Shown here piece after piece: positions 36,327-44,880 of a DNA stretch of 64,000 bases (positions are counted from its first letter, which is position 1; the number at the start of each line of letters is the position of its first letter). This stretch comes from Mucilaginibacter gossypii (GTDB lineage: Bacteria > Bacteroidota > Bacteroidia > Sphingobacteriales > Sphingobacteriaceae). The notes beneath the pieces are model-generated. The model did not search any database and was not told where the DNA came from. It saw only the letters and a program-made list of their open reading frames with translations. Location of the stretch: contig NZ_FNCG01000001.1 in the NCBI RefSeq assembly GCF_900100945.1, forward strand, positions 372,001-436,000. The letters are read 5' to 3'. The position numbers and the translations under genes were made by a program.

Positions 36327-37403
36327 ATGAAACATACTTTACAATTTCTCTTTTGCGTAGCGACGTGCCTGCTGCTTACCTATAACCGTGTACACGCGCA
36401 AGGCTGCGTTGCTATTAAAGGAGATGGCCCATTCAGTAACATGGAACATACTACGCAGGATACTTCATACAAAGGTTGGGAGCTTACCGCTTCATGGCGT
36501 TATTTTAAATCGTTTCGCCACTTTAAAGGTAGTGACGAGCAGAAGCAACGCCTGGTGATAGGTAACGAGGTGATCAACCATCAACATACTTTTGATCTAA
36601 ATCTTACCCGTAATTTTAACCAGTATTGGTCAGTATCTGTTGGTGTACCTTATCTTGTTAATACCCGCTCTTCATTATATGAGCACGGCGGTAAAGAGCG
36701 CCATAATTCATACTCGCAGGGTATTGGCGATGCCCGCATCGTTGTTAACAGGTGGTTGTTTGATAGCCGTAAAACGAGGGGAAATATCCAGGTTGGTTTA
36801 GGTATCAAGTTGCCTACCGGTGATTTTAATTATAAATCACATTTTTACAACGTCATCCCTTCCGAGCGCCCTGTTGATCAATCCATTCAGTTAGGGGATG
36901 GCGGTTTGGGTATCATTGCCGAAGCAAACGGTTACCTGGGTTTTGGCAGCGGCTTTAGCGGGTATAGTAACCTGTATTATATGAGCAACCCGCGCAATAC
37001 CAACGGTACCCGCACTTATCGTGAAACTTTGAGCGCAACACTGGCCAACGAAGCTATTTCAAGTGTGCCCGATCAGTACCTGGCCCGTTTAGGTGTTAAT
37101 TATACCATAGCGCATGTGTTCACTATATCAGCTGGTGGCCGTATTGAGGGGATCCCCGTTCATGACCTGATAGGTAAAAGCGACGCTTTCCGCCGTCCGG
37201 GTTATATCATTTCTGCAGAGCCTGCCCTGAGCTACGCATTTAAAAGGGTAAATATCTTTGCCAGCGTGCCCATCGCCCTGAAGCGCGACCGCACACAAAG
37301 TGTTACTGATAAAGAAAACTCGATAGCCACCGGTAAATACGTTATCGGCGACGCTGCATTTGCCGATTATGCTATCAATTTTGGAGTGTCGTTTAAATTT
37401 TGA
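36327..37403 (+). CDS. Predicted outer-membrane barrel protein, tandem paralogue B
   Basis: The 358-aa protein is a clear paralogue of the gene just upstream. A signal peptide (FLFCVATCLLLTYNRVHAQ) and the same GCVAIKGDG mature start are followed by the shared blocks RSSLYEHGGKER, NIQVGLGIKLPTG, FRRPGYIISAEP and LKRDRTQSV, and it ends INFGVSFKF. It lacks the second, longer loop seen in paralogue A around YYHTAANDGK. ATG 36327 is used; the upstream in-frame start at 36243 would run through the terminator hairpin. No function is known. The conserved central blocks may form the pore or plug. Confidence 0.75.
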   Translation: MKHTLQFLFCVATCLLLTYNRVHAQGCVAIKGDGPFSNMEHTTQDTSYKGWELTASWRYFKSFRHFKGSDEQKQRLVIGNEVINHQHTFDLNLTRNFNQYWSVSVGVPYLVNTRSSLYEHGGKERHNSYSQGIGDARIVVNRWLFDSRKTRGNIQVGLGIKLPTGDFNYKSHFYNVIPSERPVDQSIQLGDGGLGIIAEANGYLGFGSGFSGYSNLYYMSNPRNTNGTRTYRETLSATLANEAISSVPDQYLARLGVNYTIAHVFTISAGGRIEGIPVHDLIGKSDAFRRPGYIISAEPALSYAFKRVNIFASVPIALKRDRTQSVTDKENSIATGKYVIGDAAFADYAINFGVSFKF

Positions 37404-37433
37404 GATTATATATACTACTTAGTTGATTTGGTG

Positions 37434-37458
37434 AAGCCGGGAGTGAGATCCCCGGCTT
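37434..37458 (+). terminator. Terminator of the barrel cluster
   Basis: AAGCCGGG (37434-37441) pairs with CCCGGCTT (37451-37458), followed by a run of T. It closes the same-strand series that starts at 30851. Confidence 0.82.
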
Positions 37459-37677
37459 TTTTATTTAGTACTAATTTTCCGAATCAGATCGAATTACCTA
37501 AAATCTGCTATTTGCAGAACAAACTTTGAATTCGAATTTCCGAATAAATTAATTGTGCGAATTATTTTTAGCTCTTTTAATTCGTGTAATTCGAATAAAT
37601 TCTGTCCTGTAGGCAGCATTCGCGTAAAATTATTTTTTATGGACACTTTTTTACTTAAAAACAATAGTTTTACGTTC

Positions 37678-38142
37678 ATGAACACTCCCGAAGAAAACTT
37701 TGCAGCGCTGGGATTAAACCTGCCGCCTGCACCAAAACCACTTGGCGTTTATAAACCATGTTTAGTTGATGGCAAATATTTATACCTGTCGGGCCATGGT
37801 CCGGTACAGGATGATGCTTCACTGATTATTGGCCGCATTGGTGAAACAGTAAGCCAGGAAGATGGCAAGCTTGCCGCGCAACAGGTTGGTTTAACTATGC
37901 TTGCTACCATTAAAGCCAACATCGGCAGTTTCAATAAGATAAAACGTGTTATAAAAGTGCTGGGTATGGTTAACTGTACACCCGAATTTGAAAAGCACCC
38001 ATTTATCATAAATGGCGCCAGCGAACTTTTTGCCAAAATTTGGGGCGAGGAGAACGGCATAGGCGTACGCAGCGCGGTGGGTATGGGCTCATTACCTGAT
38101 AATATCCCTGTTGAGATTGAAGCTCTGTTTGAATTAGAATAA
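37678..38142 (+). CDS. RidA/YjgF-family enamine/imine deaminase
   Basis: RidA proteins hydrolyse reactive 2-aminoacrylate and other imines released by PLP enzymes. The 154-aa protein has the family layout YLYLSGHGPVQDD, VKVLGMVNCTPEF and VRSAVGMGSLPDNIPVEIEALFELE. The Arg in VRSAVG occupies the position of the catalytic Arg of active RidA. ATG 37678 gives a start like that of homologues; in-frame starts at 37639 and 37555 are less likely. The next two genes encode a D-serine dehydratase/D-threonine aldolase-like enzyme and a dipeptidase. A repeat element separates it from them. Confidence 0.87.
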   Translation: MNTPEENFAALGLNLPPAPKPLGVYKPCLVDGKYLYLSGHGPVQDDASLIIGRIGETVSQEDGKLAAQQVGLTMLATIKANIGSFNKIKRVIKVLGMVNCTPEFEKHPFIINGASELFAKIWGEENGIGVRSAVGMGSLPDNIPVEIEALFELE

Positions 38143-38160
38143 AATCTACAATTTCCATTC

Positions 38161-38248
38161 TGTAGAGACGCATAATTGCGTCTCCCTTTTGCAAGGGCAC
38201 TATGCAGACGGCTTTGGATGTTCGGAGTCGCAATTATGCGCCTCTACA
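38161..38248. repeat. MITE/REP-like inverted repeat between ridA and the PLP gene
   Basis: The 20-bp left arm TGTAGAGACGCATAATTGCG (38161-38180) and the right arm 38229-38248 are inverted copies with one mismatch. The left arm is itself part of a smaller palindrome, GAGACGCA/TGCGTCTC. No coding potential is seen inside. Similar short elements recur in Bacteroidota intergenic DNA. Confidence 0.75.
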
Positions 38249-38266
38249 TGAAAAAATACTTAATCC

Positions 38267-39379
38267 ATGACCCCCAACTGGTATAATATACAGGATCTTG
38301 ATAAGCTGGATACCCCGGCACTGGTGGTTTATCCCGACAGGGTTAAAACAAACATAGCCATGCTTACCGGCATGATTGATGATATTAAGCGTTTGCGCCC
38401 ACATGTTAAAACCTATAAAAATGCCGAAGTTACCGCTTTGCTGCTGGAGGCAGGCATCAGTAAGTTCAAATGTGCCACCATTGCCGAGGCCGAACTGCTG
38501 GCCATGAGCAAAGCTCCTGATGTTTTGCTGGCTTATCAACCCCAGGGTCCTAAGCTGCACCGGTTCATCAGGTTGATCCATGCTTATCCGCAAACGCGTT
38601 TTTCATGTTTGGTTGATAACTCCGCGTCGGCAAAGGAAATCTCTGACGAAGCGGTAAGATTTAATGCTAATATCGACGTATATCTGGATTTGAACGTAGG
38701 TATGAACCGCACAGGCATAACGCCAGGTTTTGAAGCCCTTCAACTTTATATGGATTGCCGTGTACTGCCAGGCATTAGCCCCGTGGGTTTGCATGCTTAT
38801 GATGGTCACATTCACGATGTAGACCTGCAGAAACGGGCCGAACGCTGTAACTTTGCATTTGATCCTGTGCTTAAGTTGCAGCAAACTGTAAAAAGTAAAG
38901 GCTATCCCGAACCGGTCATCGTAGCCGGAGGTTCACCAACCTTTCCTATCCATGCCAAACGTCATTATGTTGAATGTAGTCCTGGCACGTTTGTTTACTG
39001 GGATAAAGGTTACCAGGTGGGTATGCCCGAGCAAGGTTTTTTACCCGCGGCACTGGTTATTACGCGGGTAATTTCTCTGCCTGGCCCAACAAAGCTTTGT
39101 CTGGATGTGGGTCATAAGTCGATATCAGCCGAGAATGAATTGAGTAAACGCATTTACTTTTTAAATGCACCCGGACTTTACCCGTTAAGCCAAAGTGAGG
39201 AGCATCTGGTAGTTGAAGCAGGGGCTAACCACCAATATCAGGTGGGTGATATACTTTATGGTATTCCGCATCATGTTTGTCCTACTGTAGCGCTGTACGA
39301 GCGCGTTTATACTATCGAAAACGAAAATGTTACCGGTGAGTGGCTTAACAAGGCCCGCGACCGCAAAATTACCATTTAA
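38267..39379 (+). CDS. D-threonine aldolase / D-serine dehydratase-like PLP enzyme (fold III)
   Basis: The 370-aa protein has an N-terminal alanine-racemase-like TIM barrel with the PLP lysine region RPHVKTYKNAEV (K48 most likely) and a C-terminal metal-binding domain ending YGIPHHVCPTVALYERV. There the His and Cys match the zinc or manganese site of DSD1/D-TA enzymes. Members either cleave D-threonine to glycine and acetaldehyde or deaminate D-serine to pyruvate. The RidA gene upstream would suit a dehydratase that releases aminoacrylate. It runs into the dipeptidase gene with 14 bp between them, so they form an operon. Confidence 0.85.
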   Translation: MTPNWYNIQDLDKLDTPALVVYPDRVKTNIAMLTGMIDDIKRLRPHVKTYKNAEVTALLLEAGISKFKCATIAEAELLAMSKAPDVLLAYQPQGPKLHRFIRLIHAYPQTRFSCLVDNSASAKEISDEAVRFNANIDVYLDLNVGMNRTGITPGFEALQLYMDCRVLPGISPVGLHAYDGHIHDVDLQKRAERCNFAFDPVLKLQQTVKSKGYPEPVIVAGGSPTFPIHAKRHYVECSPGTFVYWDKGYQVGMPEQGFLPAALVITRVISLPGPTKLCLDVGHKSISAENELSKRIYFLNAPGLYPLSQSEEHLVVEAGANHQYQVGDILYGIPHHVCPTVALYERVYTIENENVTGEWLNKARDRKITI

Positions 39380-39393
39380 ATACCCCTGATACC

Positions 39394-40464
39394 ATGTTTG
39401 TTATAGATGCCCATTTAGATTTAAGCATGAACGCCCTGGAGTGGAACCGCGACCTTACGCGCCCGCTTGTTGAAGTAAACCAACGCGAAGAAGGCTTAAC
39501 CGACAAGCCAGATCGTGCCAATGCTGTTGTTACCCTGCCCGAATTGCGTAAAGGGAATATTGGCCTGGTAGTAGCTACCCAGATTGGGCGTTATGTAGCA
39601 CCTGGTAACCCGTTGCCCGGCTGGCACTCGCCCGAGCAGGCCTGGGCGCAAACCCAGGGACAGGTAGCCTGGTACAAGGCTATGGAAGATGCCGGCGAAA
39701 TGGTGCAGGTGAACGATCTGCCATCGCTTGACAAACATTTAGAACTTTGGAATGATGGTACCCCGTCAGAAAAAAAGCCGGTTGGGTATATTTTGAGTTT
39801 GGAAGGTGCCGATTCGATAGTGACCGTGAAGCATTTGGAGCGCGCTTATAATTATGGCTTGCGGGCTGTTGGCCCTGCGCATTATGGCCACGGCAGGTAT
39901 GCCCAGGGTACTGATGCTACTGGCTATATGGGGCCTAAAGGTCATGAACTGCTTAGAGAAATGGAACGCCTGAATATTATTTTAGACGCTACCCATCTTT
40001 GTGATGATAGTTTTTGGGAAGCACTCGATCATTTTAGCGGGCACGTTTGGGCAAGTCATAACAATTGCCGGGCACTGGTAAATCATAACCGCCAGTACAG
40101 CGATGAGATGATCAAAGCATTGATTGATCGCGGAGCAGTTATAGGCGCGGCCCTTGATGCCTGGATGATGGTGCCCGGATGGGTAAGGGGCGTATCTACC
40201 CCAAAAGGTATGAATTGTAATATGGAAGTTATGGTTGATCATATCGATCATATTTGCCAGATAGCCGGTAATGCCCTGCACGTAGGCATGGGTACCGATC
40301 TTGACGGCGCTTTTGGCAGGGAGCAGTGCCCTTATGACCTGGAAACAATTGCCGATTTGCAAAAAGTACCGGATCTGTTAAAAAAACGTGGCTATACGGA
40401 TGCGGATATCCAAAATATGATGCATGGCAACTGGCTCAGGTTTTTAAGGAATGCCTTGGCATAA
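39394..40464 (+). CDS. Membrane dipeptidase (peptidase M19 family)
   Basis: The 356-aa dizinc amidohydrolase-fold enzyme is related to renal dipeptidase. Metal-binding motifs are DAHLDLS (H7, D9), LSLEGADS (bridging Glu), DATHLCDDSFW, VWASHNNCR and GMGTDLDGAFG. M19 enzymes cut dipeptides and tolerate or prefer a D-residue at the C-terminal side. This one lacks a signal peptide, so it is likely cytoplasmic. It follows the PLP enzyme by 14 bp. Together with RidA this suggests uptake and breakdown of D-amino-acid-containing dipeptides, for example from peptidoglycan. Confidence 0.9.
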   Translation: MFVIDAHLDLSMNALEWNRDLTRPLVEVNQREEGLTDKPDRANAVVTLPELRKGNIGLVVATQIGRYVAPGNPLPGWHSPEQAWAQTQGQVAWYKAMEDAGEMVQVNDLPSLDKHLELWNDGTPSEKKPVGYILSLEGADSIVTVKHLERAYNYGLRAVGPAHYGHGRYAQGTDATGYMGPKGHELLREMERLNIILDATHLCDDSFWEALDHFSGHVWASHNNCRALVNHNRQYSDEMIKALIDRGAVIGAALDAWMMVPGWVRGVSTPKGMNCNMEVMVDHIDHICQIAGNALHVGMGTDLDGAFGREQCPYDLETIADLQKVPDLLKKRGYTDADIQNMMHGNWLRFLRNALA

Positions 40465-40533
40465 ATCAGTTGGCAGTTTTTAGTTTGCAGTGGGTTGTTC
40501 TCCGAAAAAGGCTGCATCGATTGGACAATGGTG

Positions 40534-40696
40534 GAAGTTTAGCGGTAGCGTAACTTAGATCTATAACTATGGAAGCATTCTGCTTCTGTAGCGGAGCTTG
40601 TAAGCTAATTTATGAAATCGTAGCATAGGGTATCGTAGTTAAGCTGAAAGCTTAACTTATTTTGGGTCGAAGTTAAGCTACCGCTAAACTTCGACC
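40534..40696. repeat. REP-like element with nested palindromes
   Basis: GAAGTTTAGCGGTAGC (40534-40549) is inverted at 40677-40692, and the right end also folds alone as GGTCGAAGTT (40665-40674) against AACTTCGACC (40687-40696). An inner hairpin, AGTTAAGC/GCTTAACT, lies between. It fills the middle of the 392-bp gap between the dipeptidase and the GH63-like gene. The rest of that gap shows nothing recognisable. Confidence 0.72.
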
Positions 40697-40856
40697 AGAC
40701 AACAAAAAGCGATTTTAAAAATACCACGCTCCAAATCCTTCGCTTTCTTCATTAAACAGTAAAACCTGCCTTTTATATCTGTAACTTTCCTTAATTAAAT
40801 CTACTTTGCGAAACACTTACCTTAAATTAGGGATAGTGTAAATTGTCATCTATACT

Positions 40857-43457
40857 ATGAATGCAGAACAATCAAGGTTAAAGGATACAGGCTGGAAAAA
40901 ATGGGGGCCTTATGTAAGTGATAGGCAGTGGGGTACCGTGAGGGAGGATTACAGTGCAAATGGTGATGCCTGGAACTACATAACCCATGATATGGCCCGC
41001 AGCAAAGCTTATCGCTGGGGCGAGGAAGGTATAGCCGGTATCTGCGACAGGCAGCAATATCTGTGTTTTGCAATAGCATTGTGGAATAAGAAAGACCCTA
41101 TAATTAAAGAACGATATTTTGGTTTAAGCAACCCCGAAGGTAATCATGGCGAGGATGTGAAAGAGATGTACTACTATCTGGATAGTACACCTACACACTC
41201 GTACATGAAAACGTTGTATAAATATCCGCAAAACGAGTTTCCGTACAAATGGTTAGTTGATGAGAACAAACACCGCGGCCGCCAGGATCCAGAATTTGAA
41301 CTGATGGACACGGAGATATTTGATCGCAACGAATATTTTGATGTTTTTACCGAATATGCCAAAAGCGCGCAGGAAGATATCCTCATTAAAATAACTATTC
41401 ATAACCGGAGTGAAGAGGATGCCCCGCTTAATGTAATGCCTACTTTATGGTTCCGCAATACCTGGGCTTGGGGATATGATTCGCGCAAACCAGATCTTTG
41501 TGCTTCTTCGGATAAAGTGATCAGCATTTTTCATAAAGACCTTGGGCAGATGTGGCTGCACGTCGAAGGGCAAGCTCAACTCCTGTTCTGTGATAATGAA
41601 ACTAACTCGCGCAGGCTTTATAATTATGACGATGGCCGAAAGTATTATAAGGATGGTATAAACGATTACATTATTCATGCTGCCGATACTGTAAATCCTA
41701 AAAACATGGGTACCAAAGCAGCTATAAACTACGATTTAAATATCCCGGCGCGGCGAAGCGTAACCATACGCTTGCGACTGTCTGAAGACGCAAATTATAG
41801 TTTTGAGGATTTTGACGAAGTTTTTGCTGTTCGCCAAACAGAGGCCGACCAGTTTTATAACGATATTCATGGCGCTACCATGAACCCCGATCGCCGCCTT
41901 ATTCAGCGGCAGGCTTTTGCCGGCATGTTATGGAACAAGCAGTTTTACTATTCAGATATCCGCCATTGGCTTAGCGGTGATAAGGGGATGCCCCGCCCGC
42001 CTGCGCAAAGGCAAAAAGCCCGAAACAGTAAATGGACGCATCTTAATACCCGCGATATTGTTTCAATGCCCGATAAGTGGGAATATCCCTGGTTTGCCGC
42101 CTGGGACCTTGCTTTTCACTGCCTGCCGCTGGCAACCATTGATATGGCCTTTGCCAAAAATCAGTTGATTTTGCTTACCCGCGATTGGTATATGCACCCT
42201 AACGGCCAGTTGCCGGCCTATGAATGGGACTTTGGTGATGTTAACCCTCCGGTACATGCCATGGCTGTATGGAACGTTTATAAAACCGATAAAGAAAACA
42301 ATAACGGTAAAGGGGATACCTATTTCCTGGAGCGGGTTTTTCACAAACTCATGCTAAATTTTACCTGGTGGGTTAATCGTAAGGACCAATCGGGGAATAA
42401 TATTTTTGAGGGTGGTTTCCTGGGCATGGATAATATCGGTGTTTTCGACCGTAATATGCATTTACCATCCGGGCAGCATTTGGAACAGGCCGATGGTACC
42501 AGTTGGATGGCCATGTATTCGCTTAATTTGCTGCGTATTGCCACCGAGCTTACCGAAACCGACAAAGCTTACGCTGATATTGCTTCAAAGTTTTTTGAGC
42601 ATTTTATTTATATTATAGGGGCCATGTCAAACCTGGGCGAAAACAATGAAGGCCTTTGGGATGATGACGATGGCTTTTTTTATGACCAGATCCGTTTTCC
42701 TGATGATGGTTCTGTAAAAATGCGGGTACGAAGTATAGTAGGATTGATTCCTCTGTTTGCTACTGAAGTGCTGGACGAGAAAGATATTATGGAGAGCCCG
42801 GTATTTAAAGATCGTATGAAATGGTTTGCCGAAAACCGGCCCGATCTTGCCTCGCTGGTTTCGCGCTGGAACGAGAAGGGAAGCAACGGTAAACACCTGA
42901 TTAGTTTGCTGCGCGGCTATAGGATGAAATCATTGCTCAAATACATGTTGGATGAAAACGAGTTTTTGAGCGATTATGGGATCCGTTCACTTTCAAAGTA
43001 TCATCTTAAACATCCTTATTACGTTTCGGTAAATGGAGTTGAATTTGGCATATCCTATGTGCCGGGCGAGAGTGACAGCGGTTTATTTGGTGGCAACAGT
43101 AACTGGCGCGGCCCTATCTGGATGCCTATCAATTACCTGATCATTGATAGTTTGCACCGGTTCCATATGTTTTATGGAAATGAGTTTAAAATAGAATGCC
43201 CGACCGGATCTGGCAACTTTATGAACCTGAAAGAGGTAGCCAACGAACTATATGCCCGGGTTTCCAAACTGTTTATGAAAAACGAAAATGGTGAACGACC
43301 AGTTTACGGCAAAAATCCAAAACAGCAAACCGATCCGCATTTTAAAGATCACATTTTGTTTTATGAATTTTTTGATGGCGATACAGGTCTTGGTTTAGGT
43401 GCCGCACATCAAACCGGCTGGACGGGCTTGATAGCCAATTGTTTGTACCTGGAGTAG
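40857..43457 (+). CDS. GH63/MGH-like alpha-glycosidase, cytoplasmic
   Basis: The 866-aa protein has no signal peptide. It begins ERLK-type, DTGWKKWGPYVSDRQWGTVREDYS, and has an (alpha/alpha)6 barrel in its second half with MPDKWEYPWFAAWDLAFHCL (likely general acid Asp or Glu region), AYEWDFGDVNPPVHAMAV, QADGTSWMAMYSLNLLRIA and GPIWMPINYLIIDSLHRF. These blocks match the GH63/mannosylglycerate-hydrolase-like group, whose members act on alpha-glucosides, mannosylglycerate or glucosylglycerate. The exact substrate is not determinable. It is a single gene with a TACTTTG box in the leader. Confidence 0.83.
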   Translation: MNAEQSRLKDTGWKKWGPYVSDRQWGTVREDYSANGDAWNYITHDMARSKAYRWGEEGIAGICDRQQYLCFAIALWNKKDPIIKERYFGLSNPEGNHGEDVKEMYYYLDSTPTHSYMKTLYKYPQNEFPYKWLVDENKHRGRQDPEFELMDTEIFDRNEYFDVFTEYAKSAQEDILIKITIHNRSEEDAPLNVMPTLWFRNTWAWGYDSRKPDLCASSDKVISIFHKDLGQMWLHVEGQAQLLFCDNETNSRRLYNYDDGRKYYKDGINDYIIHAADTVNPKNMGTKAAINYDLNIPARRSVTIRLRLSEDANYSFEDFDEVFAVRQTEADQFYNDIHGATMNPDRRLIQRQAFAGMLWNKQFYYSDIRHWLSGDKGMPRPPAQRQKARNSKWTHLNTRDIVSMPDKWEYPWFAAWDLAFHCLPLATIDMAFAKNQLILLTRDWYMHPNGQLPAYEWDFGDVNPPVHAMAVWNVYKTDKENNNGKGDTYFLERVFHKLMLNFTWWVNRKDQSGNNIFEGGFLGMDNIGVFDRNMHLPSGQHLEQADGTSWMAMYSLNLLRIATELTETDKAYADIASKFFEHFIYIIGAMSNLGENNEGLWDDDDGFFYDQIRFPDDGSVKMRVRSIVGLIPLFATEVLDEKDIMESPVFKDRMKWFAENRPDLASLVSRWNEKGSNGKHLISLLRGYRMKSLLKYMLDENEFLSDYGIRSLSKYHLKHPYYVSVNGVEFGISYVPGESDSGLFGGNSNWRGPIWMPINYLIIDSLHRFHMFYGNEFKIECPTGSGNFMNLKEVANELYARVSKLFMKNENGERPVYGKNPKQQTDPHFKDHILFYEFFDGDTGLGLGAAHQTGWTGLIANCLYLE

Positions 43458-43680
43458 CGTTTATGTATATGATAAACCCGGCGCAGCGCTATAAATCAAC
43501 ATTGTGTCGTGGTGGGATTGCTGCAGATAAATATTAAAGCTTCCGTCTGTCAATCAACTTTCAGCATGATACTTTTAGCTTGATATGAATTATTGTGTAA
43601 AAAAGACACAATAAAATTTCCTGGCTTATTATTAATTAATTAGCTTTACTGTACCAGTTAATTATTAACCATTATCAAGC

Positions 43681-44610
43681 ATGATTTACAGCAGAAGAAA
43701 TTTTATTAAAGGCACCGGTGCATTGGTGCTTGGCGGCATGGCTTTATCGGGTAAAGCAGCAAGTTTTTTGAGTAACATGGAGCATCATCCTGTAGGACTG
43801 CAGTTGTTTACTTTTTTCGGCGTTATTGACGAAGATGTAAAGGGCACGCTGAGCAAAATTGCGGCTATAGGATACAAGGAATTGGAATCGGCTTTTAGTA
43901 AAAAAGGCGGCTATTATGGTATGAAGCCTAAAGAATTTAAAGCTATGGTGAATGACCTGGGTATGAGCTGGACCTCGCACCATGTTCTTGGCGCTCCGTT
44001 TAAACTGCCACCGGGAGCAAAAATGCCTGCAGGTGCAGATGGTAAGCCGATGGTATTGCCTCCTGTATTGAACCTGCGCGATAATATGCAGCAGGTGATT
44101 GACGAGGTTGCTGAAGGCGGCGTTCAATACCTGGTTTGTGCCAATTCGCCTACGGCTACGCTTGATGAAATAAAATCGACCATTGAGGTGCTGAACAAAA
44201 CGGGAGAAGCTGCTAAAAAAGCCGGCATCCAGTTTGCATATCATAATCACGATATGGAGTTCCACGCGGTTGATGGTAAAGTGCCTTATGATTTATTATT
44301 AAGCGAAACAGATGCAGGTAATGTAAAAATGGAGCTTGATTTGGCCTGGGCTGTTAAGGCAGGTAAAAATCCGGTAGAAATGTTTAAGGAACATCCCGGT
44401 CGTTTCCCGCTTTGGCATGTGAAAGATTTGGATGCAGGCAGGCAGAATATACAACCTGTAGGAGGCGGCACTATTGATTTTAAACCAATTTTTGCAGCGG
44501 CTAAATCAGCAGGTATGCAACACTTTTTTGTAGAGCATGATATGCCTAAAGATGCCTTTGCAAGTATTACAGCCAGTATGGGATATTTGAAGGATAAGCT
44601 GATGGTGTAA
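43681..44610 (+). CDS. Tat-exported sugar phosphate isomerase/epimerase-like TIM-barrel protein
   Basis: The 309-aa protein opens with a twin-arginine signal (YSRRNFIKGTGALVLGGMALS), so it is folded before export to the periplasm. The rest is an AP-endonuclease-2/xylose-isomerase-type TIM barrel. It has the metal-ligand motifs IGYKELESAF (Glu), FAYHNHDMEF (His), VKMELDLAWAVKAG (Glu/Asp), LWHVKDLDAG (His) and FFVEHDMPKD (Glu). Members include sugar isomerases, epimerases and 3-ketosugar hydratases; the periplasmic Bacteroidota versions have uncertain substrates. It is a single gene with its own terminator. Confidence 0.87.
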   Translation: MIYSRRNFIKGTGALVLGGMALSGKAASFLSNMEHHPVGLQLFTFFGVIDEDVKGTLSKIAAIGYKELESAFSKKGGYYGMKPKEFKAMVNDLGMSWTSHHVLGAPFKLPPGAKMPAGADGKPMVLPPVLNLRDNMQQVIDEVAEGGVQYLVCANSPTATLDEIKSTIEVLNKTGEAAKKAGIQFAYHNHDMEFHAVDGKVPYDLLLSETDAGNVKMELDLAWAVKAGKNPVEMFKEHPGRFPLWHVKDLDAGRQNIQPVGGGTIDFKPIFAAAKSAGMQHFFVEHDMPKDAFASITASMGYLKDKLMV

Positions 44611-44663
44611 ATAGGGGAGTGATATCCTAATCGTTAACTATTAATTGTTTTATAATAGAATTG

Positions 44664-44691
44664 CAGCCGATAAATTAAGTTTTATCGGCTG
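44664..44691 (+). terminator. Terminator of the TIM-barrel gene
   Basis: CAGCCGATAAA (44664-44674) pairs with TTTATCGGCTG (44681-44691), followed by TTTTGTTT. Confidence 0.85.
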
Positions 44692-44814
44692 TTTTGTTTG
44701 CTAACGATTGTTGTTTGCCTCTTATTTTAGTTTATGAGCTTTTTTGTAAAAGAAGACGCCGGAACTTGTTGTATTTTTCGGAAAAGTATGGCTTAACAAT
44801 TCCATAATGTACCG

Positions 44815-44822
44815 TAATTTTG
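44815..44822 (+). promoter_or_regulatory. Possible -7 element of the ethanolamine gene set
   Basis: TAATTTTG fits the Bacteroidota -7 consensus TAnnTTTG and lies 59 bp before the permease ATG. A matching -33 TTTG is not obvious. Confidence 0.3.
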
Positions 44823-44880
44823 ATTTAACCTGCCTGTTGAGTAATTTAAGGCGATAAAATATTATTTATAACGGCGGCGC

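Noticed and set aside
40534..40696. Attachment site or insertion-sequence ends
   Set aside because: No transposase or integrase gene lies between or near the inverted repeats, and no direct target duplication was seen; a REP-like element fits better.
43744..44265. 173-codon open frame opposite the Tat-exported TIM-barrel gene
   Set aside because: It overlaps a well-supported gene on the other strand and has no family pattern.
44700..44880. B12 or ethanolamine-responsive riboswitch ahead of the eut genes
   Set aside because: The leader lacks the conserved cobalamin box and does not fold into an obvious complex structure by eye.
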